The position numbers and the translations under genes are program-made. Below the pieces are notes generated by a model. The model was given only the letters and a program-made list of their open reading frames with translations, had not been told where the DNA came from and searched no databases. Source: an uncultured Luminiphilus sp. (GTDB taxonomy: Bacteria; Pseudomonadota; Gammaproteobacteria; Pseudomonadales; Halieaceae). From it: a DNA stretch of 54,787 nucleotides. Shown piece after piece: positions 27,187-36,649 of the stretch (position 1 is the first letter of the stretch; every line of letters begins with the position of its first letter). The stretch is from positions 1 through 54,787 of the forward strand of contig CALKMV010000017.1 in assembly GCA_938091485.1 (NCBI GenBank). The letters run 5' to 3'.

Positions 27187-27903
27187 GTGCCAAGAATGAT
27201 TCTGCTTATCGCCGTCGCACTGGCCCTGGTCATTTTGGTCCGACGCGCCCAAAGACAACCACCACACAAACGTCGCGCAGCCTATATGCAGATTATGCTT
27301 GGCGGCGCCGTCGTGGGCGTCGTTGTGCTGACATTGATGGGCAAGATGCATTGGATAGGTGCTGCATTGACCGGGGCACTGGTGATCGCTCGGCAAACGC
27401 TTCCCCTGCTGATTCGTCTCCTACCCATGCTGGGAAGTCTCCGGGGTCAGGGAGCCCAAGCGGCAGGCAAAAAATCTGAGGTGACATCGCGAATCTTGAA
27501 GATGACGCTGGACCATGACAGTGGCGATCTGAGTGGAGTGGTACTGGAGGGCGCCCACCAGGACTGGCTTCTGGACGAACTGGATCGCGAACAACTCGAT
27601 GACTTGATGGCATTCTGCCAAAGAGAAGATGCTGACTCGGCTCAACTGCTGGCCAGTTATCTCGAGCAGCGATTCCCTGAAGAGAGCGGAGCCGAAGAGC
27701 GCTCACAACATCAGGAAAGCGGTCAGAGTGCCGGCCTCATCCGTGCAGAAGCACTCGCAGTACTGGGTCTTTCGGATGATGCTGATCACGATGACATTGT
27801 GGCCGCGCACCGCACACTGATCCAAAAACTGCATCCAGACCGAGGTGGGAACGACTACCTCGCAGCGAAAATCAATGAAGCCAAGGATTTTTTACTCAGC
27901 TGA
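27187..27903 (+). CDS. membrane-anchored J-domain protein
   Basis: 238 residues. One N-terminal transmembrane helix (ILLIAVALALVILV) and another near residues 37-60 are followed by a cytoplasmic region. At the C-terminus is a short J domain whose HPD tripeptide lies in LIQKLHPDRGG, ending KINEAKDFLLS. This resembles the Pam18/TIM14-like group in which the J domain is terminal. It should stimulate a DnaK-type chaperone at the membrane. GTG start with AGAGGAG upstream. Pairing with the VWA gene suggests joint action, which is inference. Confidence 0.8.
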   Translation: MPRMILLIAVALALVILVRRAQRQPPHKRRAAYMQIMLGGAVVGVVVLTLMGKMHWIGAALTGALVIARQTLPLLIRLLPMLGSLRGQGAQAAGKKSEVTSRILKMTLDHDSGDLSGVVLEGAHQDWLLDELDREQLDDLMAFCQREDADSAQLLASYLEQRFPEESGAEERSQHQESGQSAGLIRAEALAVLGLSDDADHDDIVAAHRTLIQKLHPDRGGNDYLAAKINEAKDFLLS

Positions 27904-27962
27904 GCTGTCATAGCAGTCAGGGTTTAGGCTCTGATTACTCACTTACGGGAGGAGCAGGTGTC

Positions 27963-28250
27963 GTGAGCGGCGTATTCATCATCCGCAACCAATTAGGGCA
28001 CTACTGGGGCAAGTCAGGTAGCTGGGTCAAGGGAGGCCGAGCCGGCCAGGTAGCCTGCTGGACGCACAAAGATGAGGCGGTGAATACCCTGTTTGAAATA
28101 GGCTCGGGGAACACCGATTTGCGCGGTGAAATCTTGCTCGTTGAGGCAGATAACGATCACCCGACCAACCTAGAAATCAGTAAACATCCGCTGCCGAAGC
28201 CCGATACGGTAGACGAGCTTGAAAATAATGGGGACGACCCCCATGTCTAA
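27963..28250 (+). CDS. conserved-looking small hypothetical protein
   Basis: 95 residues from GTG 27963, preceded by GGGAGGAG. The first 60 residues are rich in Gly, Trp and aromatic positions (IRNQLGHYWGKSGSWVKGG, then CWTHKDEAVNTLFEI), suggesting a small folded domain; the C-terminal third is acidic and probably disordered. No signal peptide or membrane helix. I do not recognise the family. It lies 34 bases before htpX, so it is probably co-transcribed with it. Confidence 0.6.
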   Translation: MSGVFIIRNQLGHYWGKSGSWVKGGRAGQVACWTHKDEAVNTLFEIGSGNTDLRGEILLVEADNDHPTNLEISKHPLPKPDTVDELENNGDDPHV

Positions 28251-28283
28251 CGGGTCGATCGTTATTCTCCGGGAGCGCTGGTT

Positions 28284-29165
28284 ATGAGAATTCTGCTATT
28301 CATGGCGACCAATATCGCCGTTCTGGTGCTGATCAGCCTGATTTTCAGCTTGTTCGGACTGGAGGGCATCCTTGTCAATAACGGCGTCGACCTGAACCTG
28401 AGCAGCCTGCTCATTTTCTGCGCTCTCTTTGGTATGACCGGCTCTGTATTCTCGCTGCTGCTCTCCAAGTTCTTGGCAAAAAGGGGGACGGGAACCCAAA
28501 TTATTGAGACGCCGGGCAACGCCGACGAACAATGGCTTATCGACACTGTGGATAGTCTCGCTCGCGACGCCGGCATTGGTATGCCGGAAGTGGGCATCTT
28601 CCCCTCAGATGCCGCCAACGCCTTTGCGACCGGATGGAATCGCAATAACGCACTGGTCGCAGTGAGTACCGGCTTGCTGAGGCGCTTTGATAAGGAGGAG
28701 ACTCGCGCAGTCCTGGCACACGAAATTGGTCATGTTGCCAATGGCGACATGATTACGCTGGCGTTGATTCAGGGCGTACTGAACACCTTCGTTATGTTCT
28801 TTGCTCGCATTATCGGGCACACCGTTGACCGGGTCGTATTCAAAAACGAGCGAGGTTATGGATTTGGCTACATCATCGTCACTCTCTTGGCTCAAGTTGT
28901 GCTCGGCATTCTGGCCAGCATGATCATCATGTGGTTCTCTCGCTACCGGGAGTACAGAGCGGATGCGGCAGGTGCGCAACTTGCCAGCACCGCGGGCATG
29001 ACTGCCGCACTGATGCGATTAAAAGCCGAACAGGGTTTGCCTCAGGATTTACCCGGTGAAATGACCGCTTTCGGCATTCGATCACACGCTGGCTCGGGCT
29101 TGCAGGCTTTGCTGCGCTCGCACCCGCCGTTAGACGACCGAATCAGGGCGCTGCAAGCCGCATGA
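28284..29165 (+). CDS. htpX: membrane metalloprotease HtpX
   Basis: 293 residues. Two N-terminal membrane helices are followed by the M48 zinc site VLAHEIGHVANGDM near residue 145. Two more hydrophobic segments and the third zinc ligand region REYRADAAGAQLA complete it. HtpX cleaves misfolded or damaged inner-membrane proteins and is stress-induced in E. coli. Length equals the E. coli protein. The stop overlaps the start of the HtrA-like gene by four bases, coupling an inner-membrane protease with a periplasmic one. Confidence 0.96.
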   Translation: MRILLFMATNIAVLVLISLIFSLFGLEGILVNNGVDLNLSSLLIFCALFGMTGSVFSLLLSKFLAKRGTGTQIIETPGNADEQWLIDTVDSLARDAGIGMPEVGIFPSDAANAFATGWNRNNALVAVSTGLLRRFDKEETRAVLAHEIGHVANGDMITLALIQGVLNTFVMFFARIIGHTVDRVVFKNERGYGFGYIIVTLLAQVVLGILASMIIMWFSRYREYRADAAGAQLASTAGMTAALMRLKAEQGLPQDLPGEMTAFGIRSHAGSGLQALLRSHPPLDDRIRALQAA

Positions 29166-30235
29166 ACCCCGTCAAGATCGGGGTGACCTGCCTCGCGGCA
29201 CTGGCGCTGCAGTGGCAGGGTCCTCTGCTTTCCGCACAAGACGCACCGGACTATTTGAGCTTCTCAACTGATGACGAAGCCAATACCACCGAGGTCTTTC
29301 AACGCGCGAGCCCAGCGGTTGTTTTTGTGACCTCCAGTGAGCTCCGCCGGCAACGCTTTACCCGCAACGTCATGGAAATCCCACGCGGCGCCGGGTCGGG
29401 CTTCGTATGGGATGCCAGTTCCGGGCTTGTCGTGACCAACTACCACGTCGTCGCCGGCGCTGATCGTCTGGCCATCACATTAGCGGACGAAGCATCCTTT
29501 CAGGCAGAGGTCGTAGGCCTCGCGCCCGAGAGAGATCTGGCCGTACTGCGCATGATCGAACCACCGGATAACCTCACTGAATTACCACTCGGTGACTCCT
29601 CTGAGCTCTCGGTCGGCCGCAAAGTCATGGCCATCGGCAACCCCTTTGGACTCGATACCACTCTCACGGTTGGCGTGATCAGCGCCCTGGACCGGGAAAT
29701 CCAATCTCCAAGTAATCGCACCATTCGAGGGGTCATCCAAACGGATGCGGCGATCAATCCCGGCAACTCTGGTGGCCCACTGCTCAATTCTTTAGGGCAA
29801 CTGGTCGGTGTCAATACCGCGATCTACTCACCGAGCGGAGGCAGCGCAGGCATTGGCTTTGCGATCCCGGTAAATACGGTTATTGAAGTCGTTCCACAAC
29901 TGATCGCCTTCGGGAAAATTATGCGCCCTGTGCTGGGCGTCGAACTGGCATCGGATCGTTGGCTAAGGCGTTACCGGGTCGACGGCGTCCCGATCGTCAG
30001 AACCTACCGTGGGTTTCCCGCCGAAACAGCAGGCATGGTGGGGGCGAGAAGAGGGTCTCGGGGCGAGATTATCCTCGGTGACGTCATTATAGAGATCGAC
30101 GGAGAGCAGGTTGCCAACAACGATGAGTTTCTCTCGGCCATGGAAAAGCACCGCGTTGGTGACACCATCGACGTTGTCACGACACGTGAAGGCGAGGAAA
30201 AACGGTTTACGGTTGAACTGTCGGAAGTGCAGTAG
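29162..30235 (+). CDS. HtrA/DegS-like serine protease with one PDZ domain
   Basis: 357 residues. An N-terminal signal or anchor (VTCLAALALQWQGPLLSA) precedes an S1C trypsin-like domain with its triad in TNYHVVAGADR, ERDLAVLRM and NPGNSGGPLLNS. One PDZ domain (about residues 255-350) ends the protein. With a single PDZ it is closer in layout to DegS than to DegP/DegQ. The cleavable-looking leader could also release it to the periplasm. It overlaps htpX. Confidence 0.9.
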   Translation: MNPVKIGVTCLAALALQWQGPLLSAQDAPDYLSFSTDDEANTTEVFQRASPAVVFVTSSELRRQRFTRNVMEIPRGAGSGFVWDASSGLVVTNYHVVAGADRLAITLADEASFQAEVVGLAPERDLAVLRMIEPPDNLTELPLGDSSELSVGRKVMAIGNPFGLDTTLTVGVISALDREIQSPSNRTIRGVIQTDAAINPGNSGGPLLNSLGQLVGVNTAIYSPSGGSAGIGFAIPVNTVIEVVPQLIAFGKIMRPVLGVELASDRWLRRYRVDGVPIVRTYRGFPAETAGMVGARRGSRGEIILGDVIIEIDGEQVANNDEFLSAMEKHRVGDTIDVVTTREGEEKRFTVELSEVQ

Positions 30236-30241
30236 CGCTTT

Positions 30242-31645
30242 TTAGTCGTTGATATGGTGTGGCCAACTGGCTGGGTCGAGCACCTCGTCCGGCAGCTGAT
30301 CACTGCTGAATCTGGGCGCCTCTCCGGCTTCCAGTTGTCGCTCAAAATGCCGCAGCAATGACATAGCAATGGGGTACAGCGCCCAAAGTGCCAGCAGATT
30401 GGTCAATGCCAGGAGCGCCATAGTCAGATCCGCAAAACCGAATACTGTTCCGAGATCCTGAACCGATGCCCACGCGATCATGGTCAACACCGCCAGTCGG
30501 AACAGGAAAATCGCTCTCGGTCCCGTCCGCTCGAAGTACGCGATACTGTTCTCACCTAGGAAACTGTTGTACGCGATCGTTGTGGTCGCAAATAACACCA
30601 GCACAAGGCTTACAAGGGGCTCTCCCCAGGAGCCTACGTGTTCCGCCACCGCCATCTGAGTCATGACCACACCTTGAATCTGCGCTGATTCGGAGCCATA
30701 CGTGGAGGACATCAGGATGATCAGGGCAGTGGCAGTACACAAAATAATCGTATCGATAAACACGCTGAGAGATTGAACTAAGCCTTGAGACACAGGATGC
30801 GGTACGTCTGCTGCGGCAGCTACATTGGGCACGGTACCTAGGCCCGCCTCATTGGAGAACAGTCCCCTGCGCGCGCCTTGTGCAATTGCGGCAGCGACAC
30901 CCCCACCGACCGCCTGTTCAAGCCCCAACGCTGACGAGAGGATCAGCCACAAAGCGCTCGGAATCTCCCCGACGTTCAATGCCAAGACCAGCAGCGCGAG
31001 CATGAGGTAACCCACCACCATAGCGGGCACGATGACTTCAGAGACTAGCGCCAGACGCCGAATACCGCCGAACAAGATAACCGCCATGACCACCGTCATC
31101 ACCAGTCCACTCGTGAGGGCGGGAACGCCGAAGGCCGATTCGATCGAAGTTGTTACAACGTAACTTTGTACCGCGTTGAAGCCGAAGCCAATCGTTACCA
31201 ATAGCAGCAAGCTGTAGATCATGGGGAGTACCCGCCAGCCCAGTCCATAGCGCATGACATAGGCTGGACCGCCGCGAAACGTCTCCTCGCCATGACGCCT
31301 CTTGTACAGCTGGGCCAACGCGCACTCAAAGAGACTGGTGGCCATGCCCAGCAGAGCAATGAGCCACATCCAGAACAGTGCGCCTGGTCCACCCAAGGTA
31401 ATAGCCACTGCCACCCCGGCAATATTGCCACCGCCAACGCGCCCAGCAACACTGACCGTGAGTGCTTGAAAACTGGAGATACCTCGCTCGGAACCCCGCC
31501 ACTCGATATCAGATAACACCGCGAGGGTGTGGCGGAATAGCCTTATCTGAACACCTCTTGCGCCGATGGTGAAGCGCAACCCGACCAAGAGCAGCGCACC
31601 GATCAGCACATAGGACCAGAGCCAGTCTGTTAGGGTCATCAGCAT
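30242..31645 (-). CDS. alanine/glycine:sodium symporter (AGCS family)
   Basis: About 467 residues from ATG 31645; the longer track start reads back into the upstream transporter gene. Around ten membrane helices are present, with AGCS lines FQALTVSVAGRVGGGNIAGVAVAI, GAQRGLF-like ARRGLFSNEAGLGTVPNVAA and LGENSIAYFERT. It should import alanine or glycine with sodium. Only five bases separate it from the NSS transporter stop, so the two are almost certainly co-transcribed. Confidence 0.92.
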   Translation of the reverse strand: MLMTLTDWLWSYVLIGALLLVGLRFTIGARGVQIRLFRHTLAVLSDIEWRGSERGISSFQALTVSVAGRVGGGNIAGVAVAITLGGPGALFWMWLIALLGMATSLFECALAQLYKRRHGEETFRGGPAYVMRYGLGWRVLPMIYSLLLLVTIGFGFNAVQSYVVTTSIESAFGVPALTSGLVMTVVMAVILFGGIRRLALVSEVIVPAMVVGYLMLALLVLALNVGEIPSALWLILSSALGLEQAVGGGVAAAIAQGARRGLFSNEAGLGTVPNVAAAADVPHPVSQGLVQSLSVFIDTIILCTATALIILMSSTYGSESAQIQGVVMTQMAVAEHVGSWGEPLVSLVLVLFATTTIAYNSFLGENSIAYFERTGPRAIFLFRLAVLTMIAWASVQDLGTVFGFADLTMALLALTNLLALWALYPIAMSLLRHFERQLEAGEAPRFSSDQLPDEVLDPASWPHHIND

Positions 31646-31650
31646 GACAA

Positions 31651-32994
31651 TTAAATCAATCCGGTGATAAGGATCAGTGCCACCGCGGGCACCACGACAA
31701 ATCGCGTCAGTCCTCGCCAGAGGCCATACCACCGCGGATCGTCACGCAGCTCATCTTCGCTTTGATCGCGATGCATGAACCAGCCGGTGAATAACGCCAC
31801 CAACAAACCCGCCATGGGCAACAACAATTTGTCGTAAAGCGCTTCAGTAAGTTCATTAAAATTCATACCGAGCAAGCGATAGTCTTCCCATATGTTGTAG
31901 CTGAGCACCGAAATAACGCTCAGGCTAGTCACCGAGCCGACCACCAAGATCGTGCTGCGCTGACGCGACGTCCCAAGCTTTTCTTTCGTCCAGCTGGTCA
32001 CACTCTCCAACAATCCCACCATGGAAGTCACGCCGGCCACCGCCAACATAATGAAAAATAGCACCGCAAACACCGCACCGCCCGGCATTTGCGCGAACGC
32101 CACAGGCAGGGTCTGGAATATGAGGCCCGGCCCACTCGCCATATCTAGGCCAAAGTGAAAAACCGCCGGGAAAACCACGAAACCCGCCAATAAGGCGATC
32201 AGCGTATCGGCCAGAACGATTGTGCCCGCGCCACGTGTGATAGAAAAATCTCTGGGGAGATAGGCGCCGTAAGTCATCATGCCCCCCATACCCACACCAA
32301 TGGAGAAAAAAGCCTGGCCAACTGCCGCCAGAAACGTCGCGCCAGTGACCTTGCTGAAGTCAGGAGTGAACAACCACTCTAGTGTTTCGACAAAGCCACC
32401 CGCAAAATAGTTGTAGATACTCAGCCCGACGAGTAGCGAAAACATCAGCGGCATCATGATCGTCACGGCTCGCTCAATACCCGCAGTGACACCCGCATAA
32501 ATAATGCCACCAACCATCAGGTTACCCATCAGAGTCCACAACACCATGGACTGATTGTCAGCCAGCAAACCGGTAAACGTGGTCTCAGCCACACCGGCAT
32601 CAAAATCAGCAAAACCTGTCCCCAGTGCCCGCGCCAGATACCACAGCACCCAACCCACAACCACAGCATAGGTAATGGCAATGGTGTAAGCCGTTGCGAC
32701 ACCCATGCCACCGACTATTTTCCAGCCTTCAGTGCGGCCGGACTCTTTGGCCACCGCAGCCATAGAGGTAGGTGGGCTGCCACCTCCGCGCCTGCCGACC
32801 AGTAGCTCAGCCATGAGGCAAGGAATGCCGATGGCGATAGCGCAGAGAAGATAAATCACGATAAAAGCGCTGCCGCCATTCTCACCTGTCACATACGGGA
32901 ATCGCCAGATGTTGCCGAGACCCACTGCAAATCCGACCGATGCCATCACGAATGCGAAGCGGCTTGACCACACCGCGTTTCCAGTTGCCACCAT
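31651..32994 (-). CDS. neurotransmitter:sodium symporter (NSS/SNF) family transporter
   Basis: 447 residues. It opens with SSRFAFVMASVGFAVGLGNIWRFPYV, the NSS first helix that binds sodium and substrate, and continues with about 11 helices. Bacterial members such as LeuT, MhsT and TnaT carry amino acids with sodium. The particular substrate cannot be read from the sequence. ATG preceded by AGGAGG. It lies 107 bases after gspN, with no terminator visible between them. Confidence 0.92.
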   Translation of the reverse strand: MVATGNAVWSSRFAFVMASVGFAVGLGNIWRFPYVTGENGGSAFIVIYLLCAIAIGIPCLMAELLVGRRGGGSPPTSMAAVAKESGRTEGWKIVGGMGVATAYTIAITYAVVVGWVLWYLARALGTGFADFDAGVAETTFTGLLADNQSMVLWTLMGNLMVGGIIYAGVTAGIERAVTIMMPLMFSLLVGLSIYNYFAGGFVETLEWLFTPDFSKVTGATFLAAVGQAFFSIGVGMGGMMTYGAYLPRDFSITRGAGTIVLADTLIALLAGFVVFPAVFHFGLDMASGPGLIFQTLPVAFAQMPGGAVFAVLFFIMLAVAGVTSMVGLLESVTSWTKEKLGTSRQRSTILVVGSVTSLSVISVLSYNIWEDYRLLGMNFNELTEALYDKLLLPMAGLLVALFTGWFMHRDQSEDELRDDPRWYGLWRGLTRFVVVPAVALILITGLI

Positions 32995-33100
32995 GTGGGC
33001 GCCTCCTACCCGTCGCGCATCAGGAGTGCATCACTACCCAATGCGTCATTTATCATTTGCTGATCGTGCAAACTACGTGCCGGTCTGTGTAATAACAAGC

Positions 33101-33850
33101 TCACAACTGTCCCTGAAGGATAATGTCGAAACCCTCGGCACTGGGCGTCGCCAGCATTGCGACCGCTCTGCGAAAACTGTCGTCTCTGGCGACAGGCCCG
33201 CTACCCTGGAGATTCACTGAATAAGCCTCGGGCAAAACATTGAGTTCGCCCGCGAGCATCAATGCGCCGCCCTCAGTTTCGACAATGCCTTTTACACCTG
33301 CCTTGGCTGCAGACCCAGTCATATCGATCCGATAGTCCCCGAGGGGAATATCGCCACTATTCGCGGTCCAGGTCGCGCCGCGAAGGTAAGCAACCCCCTC
33401 AGCCCGAGACAATTTGCCATTAGCGAACTCAATGCGGTCGAAGTTACCGGAGAGTTTCCCTTCAAGGTACAGCGGAAACATCGCTCGGAGGATAGCGATG
33501 TCGATACTCACAGTCACATCACGAAGGCTCTGGCGACCCGACAACCCCGCGCCCGCTCGCGCCTGGAGAATCTGATCACCCCATTCACTGGTCACGGTTA
33601 ACGGTGTGCTCCACCCCAGTCGCCACGCTTGAAGCCGCCACTGCACGCGTCCCAACATCAGGGGTTTGCCATCCAACAATACCCAACCCCTGACTGCCTG
33701 GCCGGACCAGATCGTTCCTGTCACCCCTGTCAGTGCCACACTTCCGGGCAACAGGCCGGTAACTGCGCGAGCAGGAATCTGGGTCATCATGAGCGCAAAC
33801 AGCACCACTGCTGCCAACACTCGATAGTGGCGCACCAACCAACTCATCAC
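33101..33850 (-). CDS. gspN: type II secretion system protein N
   Basis: 249 residues. One N-terminal membrane helix is followed by a beta-rich periplasmic domain, with VTGTIWSGQA and GKLSGNFDRIEFANGKLSRAEG matching GspN. GspN is the least conserved part of the apparatus and is thought to support the inner-membrane platform. Identification also rests on position, last in the gspC-to-N series. It abuts gspM (stop and start touching). Confidence 0.85.
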   Translation of the reverse strand: MMSWLVRHYRVLAAVVLFALMMTQIPARAVTGLLPGSVALTGVTGTIWSGQAVRGWVLLDGKPLMLGRVQWRLQAWRLGWSTPLTVTSEWGDQILQARAGAGLSGRQSLRDVTVSIDIAILRAMFPLYLEGKLSGNFDRIEFANGKLSRAEGVAYLRGATWTANSGDIPLGDYRIDMTGSAAKAGVKGIVETEGGALMLAGELNVLPEAYSVNLQGSGPVARDDSFRRAVAMLATPSAEGFDIILQGQL

Positions 33851-34315
33851 TTAGCTATCCGCAATTCGTAAAGTGGCATTGACCCCACCACTCTGGCCTG
33901 CGCTGGTGACAGAGGCATCCAGCACCGATAGCCCGGAAACAGCCTCTATCTGTTCGAGAAATCGCAGGAGATTGTCAAAGGCAACGCCCTCAAAGCGGAT
34001 TTGCACCTCACCTCGGCTATTCGGCTGCAGCCTCTTAACAGGCAGTCCATTGGCTTCACTAGCCTGACTGAGCGTTCGGGTCAGATTGAGATTCTGCTCG
34101 CCACCCCCGGCTCTGAGGGCGGTGAGCCGCTCCACCTTGAGATCAACTCGCACCAGTTTCTCTGCCAATACCTGATTGTTCTGGCTTAACTGCGATCGGC
34201 GGCCATCCAACTCAATGAAAATTACTTTCACAAAAAGCCAGAGCCCGAGCACACCGACAAGCACCATGAGCGCAATCTGGTCTCGGGTGGACAAAGATTC
34301 AAACCACTCTCGCAC
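33851..34315 (-). CDS. gspM: type II secretion system protein M
   Basis: 154 residues: short cytoplasmic N-terminus (WFESLSTRDQIALM), a single membrane helix (VLVGVLGLWLFVKVIFI), then a periplasmic ferredoxin-like domain ending in the LLRFLEQIEAVSGLSVLDASV line common to GspM. It pairs with GspL in the inner-membrane platform. Two bases separate it from gspL. Confidence 0.9.
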   Translation of the reverse strand: MREWFESLSTRDQIALMVLVGVLGLWLFVKVIFIELDGRRSQLSQNNQVLAEKLVRVDLKVERLTALRAGGGEQNLNLTRTLSQASEANGLPVKRLQPNSRGEVQIRFEGVAFDNLLRFLEQIEAVSGLSVLDASVTSAGQSGGVNATLRIADS

Positions 34316-34317
34316 GG

Positions 34318-35475
34318 TTAGATCCCCACTCGCAAACGCGCTACCACGCCATCTCTGCGCGCATTGGAGCTCTCGAGCTCTGCGTCTAACCCGCGCTGCC
34401 CAAGTTGGTCTCGGACTTGCTCCACTGACTGAAAGTCCGGCGCTAGTAAATTGACGCGGATATCACTCGCGCCACTAAAGTTAACCGATGTCAGCGTGAT
34501 GTCAGGTACCGCACCGGCGGCACTGAGCAATGTCACCAACACAGGAGTAAATACACGTTGCTGCGAACCCGCACCGAGTTCGGTCAACTGGCGATCGAGT
34601 TGCTTTTCCGCATCGACCACAGCGCCGCGCGGATTGACGCGCCGATAGCTGTCCTGAACCGCCTGCCGAAGCTGTAGGTTCTCAACCTTCAGTGATTGAT
34701 AGTCAGCAACAGAAACCCCCGTCTTCAAAATCAGAGCTACGCCCAGCGCCACCGCCACACTTTGCCACACCCCCCACCAGCGCATCAGGGGTAGCCGGGG
34801 AGCGAACTCACCCTGTCTCAGATCAGGTCCCGCCGGCACCGGATCAGTCAGGAGCAAGGCCTCTGATAAGCCGCCCTGCCGCCACTGCGTTTGTTGCCGC
34901 AGGTGACCCGGAATCGCCGCCATGGCAACCGCCTCATCCTGCCCGTAGGCCACCAGAACAACCTGCTCTGCATGCAGGCTGTTAAGAAGCGCTGACAATA
35001 ACGTGGCCTCGACTCGGGTTCCTTCAGCTTCACTCCATCTCACCAGCACTGCGTCGGACTCAAATAATAGGGTCCACTGCCCTTCCGTCCAAGGCAAACA
35101 CAGCGCCTCTGATACCCAGGGCACCTCTCTCAGTGACTCGGGTAGCTCATCCATCCACTGAGCGACTTTGGCTCGAGCAACAACGCTCACTGCATGATGT
35201 CCCTCATAGAGCGGCGTATGAGCAAAGTGTAAATCGGAGACATCCTCGAGCAATGACTCTTCAAGCATGAAAGGCAGGGCGCGCCGCAGGTGCTTCACTT
35301 CTTCGGCCGCCACCGGCACAGTCATGTTGCGGACCACGTCGGACGGCAGTGCCAAAAAAGTATTTTCCGGCAATCTGAATCCATCATCAGTCAAGCGTTC
35401 AGGGGCGGCACCGGGGCGCAACAGAAATCCCTGCCCCTGCTGCCAACGGACGACATTGATGTTCTCGGGATTCAT
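34318..35475 (-). CDS. gspL: type II secretion system protein L
   Basis: About 385 residues from ATG 35475; the track ORF extends back into gspK and carries no GspL sequence there. A cytoplasmic actin-like domain (residues 1-230) that recruits the ATPase GspE precedes a membrane helix (WWGVWQSVAVALGVALILKTGV). A coiled stretch and a periplasmic ferredoxin-like domain end the protein. The 52-base gap to gspK is the largest within the operon. Confidence 0.88.
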   Translation of the reverse strand: MNPENINVVRWQQGQGFLLRPGAAPERLTDDGFRLPENTFLALPSDVVRNMTVPVAAEEVKHLRRALPFMLEESLLEDVSDLHFAHTPLYEGHHAVSVVARAKVAQWMDELPESLREVPWVSEALCLPWTEGQWTLLFESDAVLVRWSEAEGTRVEATLLSALLNSLHAEQVVLVAYGQDEAVAMAAIPGHLRQQTQWRQGGLSEALLLTDPVPAGPDLRQGEFAPRLPLMRWWGVWQSVAVALGVALILKTGVSVADYQSLKVENLQLRQAVQDSYRRVNPRGAVVDAEKQLDRQLTELGAGSQQRVFTPVLVTLLSAAGAVPDITLTSVNFSGASDIRVNLLAPDFQSVEQVRDQLGQRGLDAELESSNARRDGVVARLRVGI

Positions 35476-35527
35476 CGGAAAAAACTTCGCAAAGGCAGTG
35501 CAGACCGATCTGATGACAATGTCGGGA

Positions 35528-36649
35528 TCATAGCTCGCCCTCAGAGCGAAAAACAGCGACGGTGCGCTCCGGCATCCGATGCAAAACGCTGAAGAGATGA
35601 CGTTCGCGTTCCACCAATTCGACCGTGGCGTCCAACAGGAACCAGTCACTTCTGATGTCCAGCAGCGGCTCTAATTCCGCCAGCTGCCGGCCCTCGAACA
35701 CCGGATCGATAAGTAAATCCGACACACTGTTGATCTCTCCCTCTCGTCGCAACATGTCGAGCCGCTCTGCCTCCATTTCGGGAAGCGGTAACATCTGGTC
35801 ATCAGCATTCAAAGCACGGAGCACGGGCAACGGGCTGGTCAAGATGTTTAGCCGGCCACCCGTTTCAGGCCACACGGTCACCATTGGCGCGAGTGCTCGA
35901 TAAATGGGTTCCGTCATGCCCCGTACCGCACGCAATTCGCTGACACTCGCCAAAGCGCGATTGGCAGGGAGATACGGATAATCGGCGTAACGGTATTCGG
36001 CGTCCTCTGCACCGCGCATCCTTCGCTCGGCATCAGAATCAATAAAATCAGTAATAGCGTCGGTCAGCGCCATCGCCTCGTCCAAAGATAACGACGCCTC
36101 ACCCAGAGACTGCAGGAGTCTGATCAACACCTTCTGTGGCGCAGTCCAGCGCTTCATATCGTCATTACTGAGCATCGGGGCACCAGCTGATCCGTCGCCG
36201 CTACTCGGCATATTTTCAGCGCCTTCCTCCGAATCAGTCGACTCATCACCCCCCGGATTCGAATGCGAAACCGCTGTACCCCCTGGCAATAGGTTGAGAT
36301 TCAATCTACCTTGCAGATCCTCAATTCCTCCACTCAACCATCCTCCGGCGTCGAGAGGATAAGGCGTCGGCGGTTGCGCCCAGATCTCGTTAAGGTTGTC
36401 GGAAGGCTCTTTAGCCCGGGCATCTTCGCGACTATCAGCCTGTAACGCGAGCGCCGCCAGACCCTCCGCCCCGATGAGATAAGCCCACGCCTGCTCCGAG
36501 AACAACTGGTTTGTGCCTCGCTGTAAAGTGAGGCTGAAATCGCGCTGCAGGCCGACCAAGAGTGCTGACACAAGCGCAAACACCAACATTGCCACTACCA
36601 GCGCGGCGCCATTCTGTGACGCATCAGGCTTAGGGGGAGGGCAAGACAT
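35528..36649 (-). CDS. gspK: type II secretion minor pseudopilin K
   Basis: 373 residues, the large pseudopilin size. The N-terminal helix is NGAALVVAMLVFALVSALLVG, lacking the glutamate at +5 of other pilins, as is usual in GspK. AWAYLIGAEGLA and the later helical domain with PLPVLRALNA follow. It caps the pseudopilus tip with GspI and GspJ. A Ser/Glu/Gly-rich insert (residues about 128-160) looks like the calcium-binding loop region. Confidence 0.9.
   Translation of the reverse strand: MSCPPPKPDASQNGAALVVAMLVFALVSALLVGLQRDFSLTLQRGTNQLFSEQAWAYLIGAEGLAALALQADSREDARAKEPSDNLNEIWAQPPTPYPLDAGGWLSGGIEDLQGRLNLNLLPGGTAVSHSNPGGDESTDSEEGAENMPSSGDGSAGAPMLSNDDMKRWTAPQKVLIRLLQSLGEASLSLDEAMALTDAITDFIDSDAERRMRGAEDAEYRYADYPYLPANRALASVSELRAVRGMTEPIYRALAPMVTVWPETGGRLNILTSPLPVLRALNADDQMLPLPEMEAERLDMLRREGEINSVSDLLIDPVFEGRQLAELEPLLDIRSDWFLLDATVELVERERHLFSVLHRMPERTVAVFRSEGEL

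Noticed and set aside
33001-33100. Terminator between gspN and the NSS transporter
   Set aside because: No stable stem followed by a T-run on the minus strand.
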